Positions 1 through 7,000 of a stretch of 15,184 nt of DNA are shown here, piece after piece. The position numbers and the translations under genes were made by a program. Under the pieces are notes generated by a model, which saw only the letters and a program-made list of their open reading frames with translations, had not been told where the DNA came from and made no database searches. Numbering within the stretch: the first letter of the stretch is position 1; each line of letters begins with the position of its first letter. This stretch comes from Symbiodinium natans (taxonomy: Eukaryota > Sar > Dinophyceae > Suessiales > Symbiodiniaceae): contig CAJNDS010001525.1 in the NCBI GenBank assembly GCA_905221605.1, positions 1 through 15,184 on the forward strand, written 5' to 3'.

Positions 1-1590
1 AGGCCCTGAGGCCCTAAAACCCTAAACACAGGCCCTGAGGCCTTGAAACCCTAAATGCTGGGCCCTGAAACCCTAAACACAGGCCTTGAGGCCCTGAAAC
101 CCTAAACACAGGCCCTGAGGCCTTGAAACCCTAAACGCTGGGCCCTGAAACCCTAAACACAGGCCCTGAAGCCCTGAAACCCTAAACACAGGCCCTGAGG
201 CCTGGAAACCCTAAACGCTGGGCCCTGAAAACCCTAAACACAGGCCCTGAGGCCCTGAAACCCTAAACACAGGCCCTGAGGCCTTGAAACCCTAAACGGC
301 TGGGCCTGAAACCCTAAACACAGGCCCTGAGGCCCTGAAACCCTAAACACAGGCCCTGAAGCCTTGAAACCCTAAACGCTGGGCCCTGAAACCCTAAACA
401 CAGGCCCTGAGGCCCTGAAACCCTCAACACAGGCCCTGAAGCCCTGAAACCCTAAACGCTGGGCCCTGAAACCCGAAACACAGGCCCTGAGGCCCTGAAA
501 CCCTAAACACATGCCCCTGAAACCTTGAAAACCCTAAACGCTGTGCCCTGAAAGCCTAAACACAGGCCCTGAGGCCCTGAAACCCTAAACACCTAAACAC
601 AGGCCCTGAGGCCTTGAAACCCTAAACGCTGGGCCCTGAAACCCTAAACACAGGCCCTGAGGCCCTGAAACCCTAAACACAGGCCCTGAGGCCTTGAAAA
701 ACACCCTAAACCCTAACCCTGAAAACCTTAAAAAACACAGGCCCTGAGGCCCTGAAACCTAAACACAGCCCTGAGGCCTTGAAACCCTAAACGCTGGGCC
801 CTGAAACCCTAAACACAGGCCCTGAGGCCCTGAAACCCTAAACACAGGCCCTGAAGCCTTGAAACCCTAAACGCTGGGCCCTGAAACCCTAAACACAGGC
901 CCTGAGGCTCTGAAACCCTAAACACAGGCTTTGAGGCCTTGAAACCCTGAACGCTGGGCCCTGAAACCCTAAACACAGGCCCTGAGGCCCTGAGGCCCTG
1001 AAACCCTAAACACAGGCCCTGAGGCCTTGAAACCCTAAACGCTGGGCCCTGAAACCATAAAAACAAGCCCTGAGGCCCTGAAACCCTAAACACAGGCTTT
1101 GAGGCCTTGAAACCCTAAACGCTGGGCCCTGAAACCCTAAACACAGGCCCTGAGGCCCTGAAACCCTAAACACAGGCCCTGAAGCCTTGAAACCCTAAAC
1201 GCTGGGCCCTGGAACCCTAAACACAGGCCCTGAGGCCCTGAAACCCTAAACACAGGCTTTGAGGCCTTGAAACCCTAAACGCTGGGCCCTGAAACCCTAA
1301 ACACAGGCCCTGAGGCCCTGAAACCCTAAACACAGGCCCTGAAGCCTTGAAACCCTAAACGCTGGGCCCTGGAACCCTAAACACAGGCCCTGAGGCCCTG
1401 AAACCCTAAACACAGGCCCTGAGGCCTTGAAACCCTAAACGCTGGGCCCTGAAACCCTAAACACAGGCCCTGAGGCCCTGAAACCCTAAACACAGGCCCT
1501 GAAGCCTTGAAACCCTAAACGCTGGGCCCTGGAACCCTAAACACAGGCCCTGAGGCCCTGAAACCCTAAACACAGAAAAACCCTAAACGC
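1..1590. repeat. 80-bp higher-order tandem repeat with CCCTAAA cores
   Basis: About twenty copies of a higher-order unit. The junction GCTGGGCCCT recurs at 1281, 1361, 1441 and 1521, exactly 80 bp apart, and at similar spacing further left. Each unit has three subunits of about 29, 31 and 20 bp, each built as GGCCCTGA-type sequence followed by GAAACCCTAAAC. They differ mainly in the tail after CCCTAAA (CACA or CGCTG) and in whether one or two GGCCNTGA blocks come first. The telomere-type heptamer is therefore embedded in every subunit, on the strand opposite to the pure arrays further right. Small indels (near 230, 530, 590, 700) break the register in the left half, and the right half (1100-1575) is very regular. 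No coding potential is seen. It resembles a subtelomeric or satellite repeat derived from telomere sequence. Confidence 0.9.
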
Positions 1591-1735
1591 CATGCCTTGG
1601 GGCCACCCTTGAGGCCCTGAAACCCTAAACGCCAGGCCTTGAGGCCCTGAAACCCTAATTAGGGTCTCAAGTGTTTAGGGTCTCAAGGGTTTAGGGGCTC
1701 AACGGTTTAGGGTCTCAAGGGCATTGTGGGCCTTG
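1591..1735. repeat. Degenerate telomere-like repeat with orientation switch
   Basis: This stretch carries the last degraded copies of the CCCTAAAC repeat, then CCCTAATTAGGG at 1654-1665, then four 16-bp units of the type AGGGTCTCAAGGGTTT reading the other way. The heptamer core thus switches from CCCTAAA to TTTAGGG on the same strand. The 16-bp units look like reverse-complement relatives of the GAAACCCTGAGGCCCT subunit on the left. It joins the 80-bp repeat to the 21-bp repeat that follows. Confidence 0.75.
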
Positions 1736-1942
1736 GGCCTTGCCCACGAATTTTTGGGCCTTGCCCACGAATACTTGGGCCTTGCCCACGAATATTTGGG
1801 CCTTGCCCACGAATACTTGGGCCTTGCCCACGAATATTTGGGCCTTGCCCACGAATATTTGGGCCTTGCCCACGAATATTTGGGCCTTGCCCACGAATAT
1901 TTGGGCCTTGCCCACGAATTTTTGGGCCTTGCCCACGAACCA
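1731..1942. repeat. 21-bp tandem repeat, forward block (about 10 copies)
   Basis: About ten tandem copies of a 21-bp unit with the core GGGCCTTGCCCACGAAT followed by ATTT, ACTT or TTTT. The only clear variation is in the four or five bases between cores. The core contains its own short dyad (GGGC-CTT-GCCC). Because 21 is divisible by three, all frames stay open on both strands; the resulting ORFs are periodic translations and not genes. Confidence 0.9.
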
Positions 1943-1949
1943 GCAACCC

Positions 1950-2131
1950 CAGAAATTCGTGGGCAAGGCCCAAAAATTCGTGGGCAAGGCCCAAAAATTC
2001 GTGGGCAAGGCCCAAAAATTCGTGGGCAAGGCCCAAAATCCGGATTTTGGGCCTTGCCCACGAATATTTGGGCCTTGCCCACGAATCTTTGGGCCTTGCC
2101 CACGAATATTTGGGCCTTGCCCACGAATACC
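1950..2131. repeat. 21-bp repeat, inverted block and second forward block forming a long palindrome
   Basis: After a short spacer (ACCAGCAACCCCAG), four copies of the same 21-bp unit run in the opposite orientation (TTCGTGGGCAAGGCCCAAAA). The centre AAAATCCGGATTTT follows, and then four forward copies. Positions 2019-2064 form an uninterrupted 46-bp palindrome centred at 2041/2042. The symmetry continues outward across the neighbouring units, with mismatches only in the inter-core bases. The structure could extrude as a cruciform or fold back as RNA. Confidence 0.88.
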
Positions 2132-2162
2132 ATTAAGGTTTATAATTATATGGTAGGAGAGG

Positions 2163-2247
2163 TTTAGGGTTTAGGGTTTAGGGTTTAGGGTTTAGGGTTT
2201 AGGGTTTAGGGTTTAGGGTTTAGGGTTTAGGGTTTAGGGTTTAGGGT
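2163..2247 (+). repeat. Interstitial TTTAGGG array 1 (about 12 copies)
   Basis: About twelve uninterrupted copies of TTTAGGG, the Arabidopsis-type telomere heptamer, which is also the dinoflagellate telomere motif. It is preceded by an AT-rich stretch ending GGTAGGAGAGG and followed by TGTAGCATTGGTCAGCTGAA. It is internal to the window, so it is an interstitial telomere-like array and not a visible chromosome end. Confidence 0.95.
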
Positions 2248-2490
2248 GTAGCATTGGTCAGCTGAACGCAATAGTATGAAGACATGCCCACCCCGAGGCC
2301 ACCCAAACACTACTCATCACGGAACCAAACCGGAGCCAGCCAAAGCCAAGCCAGCCATTCAATTTTCATATCTCGAACATGTTTAGAGGACACTAAGACA
2401 GAACACTGCGAATGTTTCAGATTTCACACCTCGAACATGTTTAGAGGACACTAAGATAAGACACTAAGATAAAACACTGCGAGTGCTTGT
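2248..2490. other. Low-repeat spacer with a 58-bp-spaced duplication
   Basis: No gene is seen here. The first part holds CCCACCCCGAGGCCACCCAAAC, which recurs in similar form after TTTAGGG array 3. A 27-bp sequence starting CTCGAACATGTTTAGAGGACA occurs at 2372-2398 and again at 2430-2456. A short second duplication (GACACTAAGATAA) lies near 2449-2474. The duplications look like small slippage or unequal-crossover products. Confidence 0.6.
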
Positions 2491-3330
2491 GGCATTTGCG
2501 CACAATGGCCTTGACACAATGCACTCGGCACAACACAGCTGGCGCAATGCACTTGGCACAAGGCGCTTGGCACGATGCCCTTTGGCACAATGCACTTGGC
2601 ACAGAGCACTTGCGCAATGCACTTGGCACTATACTGCAGTTGGCACACGCCGCACAATGCACTTGACAGAATGCCTTTCGGCATAATGCCCTTTTGCGCA
2701 ATGCACTTGGCACAATGCACGCCTGGAACAATGCACTTGGCACAGAGCATGGACTTGGCACGCACTTGCCACAATGCACTTGGGCGCAATGCACTTGGAA
2801 CAATGCACTTGGCACAATGCACTTGGCACATGGGACAATGCACTTAGCGCAATGCACTTGGCAGAGTGCACTTAGCACAACGGACTTGGCGCAATGGATT
2901 TGGTGCAACACACTTGGCACAGCAACGCGGCTCTTACCTTGACACAATGCACTGGGCACAACGGACTTGACGCAATGCACGTAGCCCTAGAAGCAGTTGG
3001 CACATGCACGGGTACATGAGCACAATGCAGATGGCCTTGACACAATGCACTTGGCACATTGGCGCAATGCACTTGGCACTGACGCAATGCACCTGGAACA
3101 ACGCACTACGCAATGCACCTGGAACAACGCACTTGGCACAGAGCACCTGCGCCATGCACTTGGCACTATGGCGGCGCAATGCACTTGGACTTGGCACACT
3201 TGGCACAATGCACCTGACACAGGCACGTGCACACGAGCGCAAGGCACTTTGGGCGCAATGCACTTGGAAGTGCATTAGCGCAATGCACTTGGCACATGGA
3301 ACAATGCACTTAGCACAATGCACTTGGCAC
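2490..3330. repeat. Degenerate 14-bp tandem repeat (AATGCACTTGGCAC)
   Basis: Roughly sixty imperfect copies of a unit close to AATGCACTTGGCAC fill about 840 bp. Variants include GCGCAATGCACTTGG, AACAATGCACTTGG and AATGCACCTGG, with frequent one- to few-base indels that shift the phase. Several ORFs appear on both strands, but all are periodic His/Cys/Ala/Leu translations of the repeat. No coding gene is supported. Confidence 0.85.
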
Positions 3331-3432
3331 AGTGACCAAGCTAGGCGACTTTAGCTTGGCGACCCCTCAGGGGTGAGCCTGGCAGGCTCTCAGAGCCTGC
3401 TAAGGTCTCGCTGATCGCTCGACAGCGCCCAC
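3331..3432 (+). repeat. Hairpin-rich cassette, copy 1
   Basis: A 102-bp unit starting AGTGACCAAGCTAGGCGACT and ending GACAGCGCCCAC. It contains four consecutive inverted repeats: CAAGCTA/TAGCTTG, ACCCCT/AGGGGT, GCAGGCTCT/AGAGCCTGC and CGCTG/CAGCG. It recurs at 3594-3705 with two insertions, both in loop or stem-extension positions. The function is unknown. It could be a structured RNA element, a small fold-back repeat, or a recombination by-product. No ribozyme core that I can recognise is present. The strand is arbitrary. Confidence 0.75.
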
Positions 3433-3547
3433 AGGAGGGCCAGGGCCAGGGCCGGGGCCGGGCCAGGCCAGGGCCAGGGCCAGGGCCAGGACCAGCCAGG
3501 GCCAGGGCCAGAGCCAGGGCCGGCCAGGGCAAGGGCCAGGGCCCCTG
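3433..3547. repeat. GGCCAG-type GC-rich simple repeat
   Basis: About 115 bp of hexamer-like GGCCAG/GGGCCA repeats with interruptions (GGCCGG, GGACCA, GGCAAG). It sits exactly between the two copies of the hairpin cassette. No coding interpretation is supported. Confidence 0.85.
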
Positions 3548-3593
3548 TTAAAAAGGATCCACCGGCTAGGCTTTAGGGTAATACAATATACTC
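3548..3593. other. Short AT-richer spacer
   Basis: A 46-bp non-repetitive segment (TTAAAAAGGATCCACCGGCT onward) between the GC-rich repeat and cassette copy 2. It contains one lone CTTTAGGGTAA. No feature is evident. Confidence 0.4.
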
Positions 3594-3705
3594 AGTGACC
3601 AAGCTAGGCGACTTTAGCTTGGCGACCCCTTCAGGGGTGAGCCTGGCAGGCTCTGCAGCCCAGCAGAGCCTGCTAAGGTCTCGCTGATCGCTCGACAGCG
3701 CCCAC
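3594..3705 (+). repeat. Hairpin-rich cassette, copy 2
   Basis: The 112-bp second copy of the unit at 3331-3432. It differs by one extra T inside the ACCCCT/AGGGGT loop and by a 9-bp insertion in the third hairpin. The insertion changes the stem from GCAGGCTCT/AGAGCCTGC to GCAGGCTCTGC/GCAGAGCCTGC, which adds two base pairs and opens the loop to six bases. All four stems are retained. The copy lies 32 bp upstream of TTTAGGG array 2. Confidence 0.75.
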
Positions 3706-3737
3706 CTACCTACAGAAGGAGAGGGGTGGTGGGCGGG

Positions 3738-3791
3738 TTTAGGGTTTAGGGTTTAGGGTTTAGGGTTTAGGGTTTAGGGTTTAGGGTTTAG
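3738..3791 (+). repeat. TTTAGGG array 2, left part (interrupted by retrotransposon)
   Basis: About 7.7 copies of TTTAGGG, ending in the partial unit TTTAG directly against the 5' LTR. It continues in phase at 12428 after the element. Removing the element and one TTTAG copy restores an unbroken array of about 24 heptamers. Confidence 0.95.
3787..3791. repeat. Target site duplication, left (TTTAG)
   Basis: The five bases TTTAG before the 5' LTR match the five bases after the 3' LTR at 12428-12432. Five base pairs is the usual copia target duplication. No other LTR boundary consistent with the shared LTR ends gives a matching 5-bp pair. Confidence 0.85.
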
Positions 3792-3951
3792 TGTAAAGCT
3801 TGAAGGTTCCGGGAACTTCCCCCCTTTTTGACCCCCAGTATGCCCTCTCGCAGGCACACGAGTATGTGGATCGAGCGTTGCGAGAAAAGTCTCGGCGCCA
3901 GCTTCTGGAGGCCCGCCCCGGGGAGGGGTTTGCTTCCTTCTAGTTTTTAGA
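3792..3951 (+). repeat. 5' LTR (160 bp)
   Basis: Begins TGTAAAGCTTGAAGG and ends TAGTTTTTAGA; base-by-base reading shows no difference from 12268-12427. The termini are TG...GA, not the usual TG...CA, and the ends form an imperfect inverted repeat (TGTAAA/TTTAGA). No TATA box is evident. CCCCCCTTTTTGACCCCC lies at 3817-3834; a TTTT-type motif has been proposed as a dinoflagellate promoter element, so this T-run is a candidate, by inference only. A short dyad GTTCC-G-GGAAC lies at 3806-3816. U3/R/U5 limits cannot be placed by eye. Confidence 0.93.
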
Positions 3952-3952
3952 T

Positions 3953-3964
3953 TGGTAGCGGAGC
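3953..3964 (+). promoter_or_regulatory. Primer-binding site for minus-strand DNA synthesis (tRNA-iMet-like)
   Basis: TGGTAGCGGAGC begins one base after the 5' LTR. The leading TGG pairs with the tRNA CCA end, and the rest resembles the plant and animal initiator-Met primer sites (TGGTATCAGAGC, TGGTAGCAGAGG). The matching host tRNA would end GCTCCGCTACCA. Its last bases overlap a perfect 7-bp dyad with one-base loop, GAGCACT-G-AGTGCTC (3961-3975), which could fold against primer binding. Confidence 0.8.
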
Positions 3965-4006
3965 ACTGAGTGCTCCAAGGGTTTCGCTACTTAGTCTTGC
4001 TGTGCC

Positions 4007-7000
4007 ATGGCTTTCGATGTGCCGACCAGTTTTTATGCGCGCTCCGAGTGGGCTGATGTTCCGCCTCCTAGTGACGATTCTCCGCAAGGCCCAGGGCATG
4101 GCGGAGATGCGAATGTTCCCGGCAATGTACCAAACCCCCAACCTCGTGGTGATCGTTCGCAGGCGGCTGATGTTCAGCCGGATGGGGCCTCTTGGGGGCC
4201 TTGGAGGGACCATGATTGGTTCGACAGTCAATGGAACCGCTCGTGGGGGGCAGCTGATTGGAAGTGGGGTCGTGGTGGCTGGAGTTCGGGCTACTACGAT
4301 GGCTATGATGAGCAGAAGAAGGATGGAGGACAAGGATCCGCCTCTACCGGATCAGTTGGTTCCATGGATGGCGGTTTTCAGGAAAGGGACTCCAAAGGGT
4401 CGCACTCAGATCAGTGGGCGAGACGCGACTCGTGCGGCGATTCTCGAGCTCCACCAGGCGACGATCGTGGAGTACCTGTCGGTTGGGGACCTTCAACAGA
4501 AGCTCGCCGGCTCTCTGGCGGGAACGGGGGCCACGAGTCTTCTAGAGGACCTTCGGAACGTATGATCGTTCCTTCCTTTTCGGGTCTGGACACTGGCTCA
4601 GATGATCTGGGGACCTCAGCGAGGTCCTACTTACGACAGGTTGCGGCATGGAGGAGAATGACAAGGATGTCCAAGGACCAGCAAGGCCTTACCCTCTACC
4701 AACACCTCACTGACCGTGCTTGGGTGGACTCAGAACGACTCGATGTCAACCGACTGGGCAGCGATGACGGGGTCGATTACCTGATCTCGTGGATCCAAGA
4801 TCGGTACCTGGATGTCCAGGTCACCCAAGTGGGGAGGAGCCTTTCGGAGTTCTTCAGGAAGCTCCGTCGCAAGCAGAACCAGTCGGTGAGAGACTACATG
4901 GCGGACTTCGACCGGGCTTTCTCCAGGCTTTCGGAAGCTGGGTGTCAGCTCCCAGATGTGGCGGCGGCTTGGGTCTTCGTGGATAGGATGGGGCTGGAAG
5001 AGCAGGCGGAGCTCAACCTTCTCGCCTCCGTCGGCAACAAGTACTCCCTCAAGGACTTGCAGCAGGCGGCGATCGTCCACGACAGGGGTATGCGGAAACC
5101 GTGGGAAAGCGGAGGCAAGAATCCTAAGAAGGAAAGGCCCGTCAAGAAGCCCTATGGTGCGAACGTCGCCGACTTTGAGGAAGGCTCCTACGCTGGCGAC
5201 TTCGCTGGAGATGATGATGACGGCGGAGAGAGTCCGATCCCCGAGGAGGTGGCAAATGACCTTTACCAGGCTTTCCTCACCCATGAGACGGCCAAACAGC
5301 GCTACAGGGAGACGGCAAAGCTCCGGGGCAGTGATGCAGAAAGCCTGAAACGCCTTGCTGCCGAGAAGCTGCAGGCAGCAAAGGCCCGCAGTTTTTGCTC
5401 AGGATGTAAACGCAGGGGGCACTGGCATCTCGACAGTGTGTGCCCTTTGAATCGCTCTTCGGGCGGTGGAAATCCGTCTTCTACCTCGGCTACGACTGGC
5501 GGAACTGGAGGCCAAGGAGGTAAGGAAGGTGCCAAGACCAACTTTCCCTGCCATGTGGTCCACGTCACTTGGGACATCTCAGACAAGTCGGGCTACCAGC
5601 TCGTGGGCATCACGGACACCGCCTGCGCCCGGTCCGTCGCTGGGGCTGGGTGGATGGATGCCTACCTCGCCGAGATCCGTAAGAATGGAGGAGAGCCCCA
5701 TTTCCTTCCGTGCAAGGAAGCCTTCAAGTTCGGTGCCTCAAAGGTCTTCGTGGCCAACTATGGAGTGTTGGTGGGGTTCAGGCTGGGTTCCCACAAGTTG
5801 GCTCTCAAGGTCGCCGTGGTCAATGGTGAGGTCCCCCTCTTGATCTCCAGAGGGGCCATGGCGAAGATGGGGATGGTCATCGACGTCAGTGAGAACCGGG
5901 CCACCTTTCGCGCCCTTGATGTTCGGGACATGCAGCTGACCAACACAGATACGGGTCACCCTGCTTTCCCCATCTTTCCCATCTCTGTTCCGCCCCACCG
6001 AGCCAGCAGTGCTGAGTGGGAGGATAACGAGCTCCAGATCCTTTCGCACGGGGAGCAATATATTGACCACATGTCCGATGAGAGTGGGGGAAGGGGACTT
6101 CTTTGTGGCGGGGGTCAGGATTTCACTGAGGTTGCAAAGTGTTTCGGGACTTTCAGTACTAGCTGGATGGTGGATTCCGATGAGGCCTCCAGGCTCCACG
6201 ACGACACTGCTTCCCTATCTCTGAGTACTTCTTGCGATAAGACCTTCACCGCCTTGTTCTACCCCAAAAAGATCAACGCTGTCACTAAGGGAATGCTCCT
6301 CGATGAGAATTTTTCCCCCGAAACCTTTGCAGCATGGTGGTCTAACAGCAACATCACGAACGATTTCTGGCTTGAGGATGCCGATTACCTGGTCCGAGTC
6401 CATGTCATTCCTAGGAGATCGTTTTTCGGTCCGCTGCATTGGGCCACCCAAAATCTTCAACATAAGGACCTTCTTCTCAGGACCTTGGGATCGGTACGTT
6501 CGACCTTCGGAGTGGCTTGCAAGAACCATCGAGCTTTCCCCGCAGTGCATGGAACATGGGACACTCCCCAAGATGACAGTGCTTTCCCAATGTTATGGAT
6601 CGGCCGGAGCGTTTTCTCTCGCAGAAAGCACATGTCTTCATTCTCGCGTACTTTGCCTTCGACCCCCCATGGCGTCTCGCAAGGACCTCCTCACCTCGCC
6701 CATGGTGAATCGCCCGAAGACCATCACCGAGTTCACGAAAGCAGAATTGCTGGCGGAGGCCCGTGCCCGGAATCTCCTGGTCCACGAGAAGTGGAGCGTG
6801 GTGGAGCTTCGTTCTGCGATCCAAGAGGACAGGAACAAGGGAACCTCGACGGACCTCGCCGGGCTGCAGAACCTGAACCTGGAGCAACTGAAGGAGCGGG
6901 CGATGGAAGCTGGGCTCCTCATTCCAGCCTATCCGACGAAAGGGGCTTTGCTGCGCCTTCTCCGGGGCCAGGGTGGGGAGGGGCCCCAGAGTCTCATGCC

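Noticed and set aside
809-1093. 94-codon minus-strand ORF
   Set aside because: It is a translation of the 80-bp satellite, with no non-repeat sequence.
1648-1672. Telomere-telomere fusion
   Set aside because: The orientation is CCCTAA then TTAGGG, opposite to a fusion of two G-strand ends.
1-2131. CRISPR array
   Set aside because: The repeats are contiguous, with no unique spacers, and the context is eukaryotic.
1699-2167. Six overlapping ORFs of 104-147 codons on both strands
   Set aside because: They are periodic translations of the 21-bp repeat; a unit divisible by three leaves all frames open.
2441-3354. Many Cys/His-rich ORFs on both strands
   Set aside because: They come from the 14-bp AATGCACTTGGCAC repeat. 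Several frames on both strands give similar peptides, so Cys/His content is not evidence of zinc fingers.
3331-3432. Hammerhead or similar self-cleaving ribozyme
   Set aside because: CTGA occurs near the last stem, but the GAAA core and the three-way stem order are missing.
4002-4565. 187-codon +1-frame ORF at the start of Gag
   Set aside because: It starts at GTG and overlaps the ATG of the Gag frame. Its sequence is basic and low in character, whereas the Gag frame leads into the zinc knuckle.
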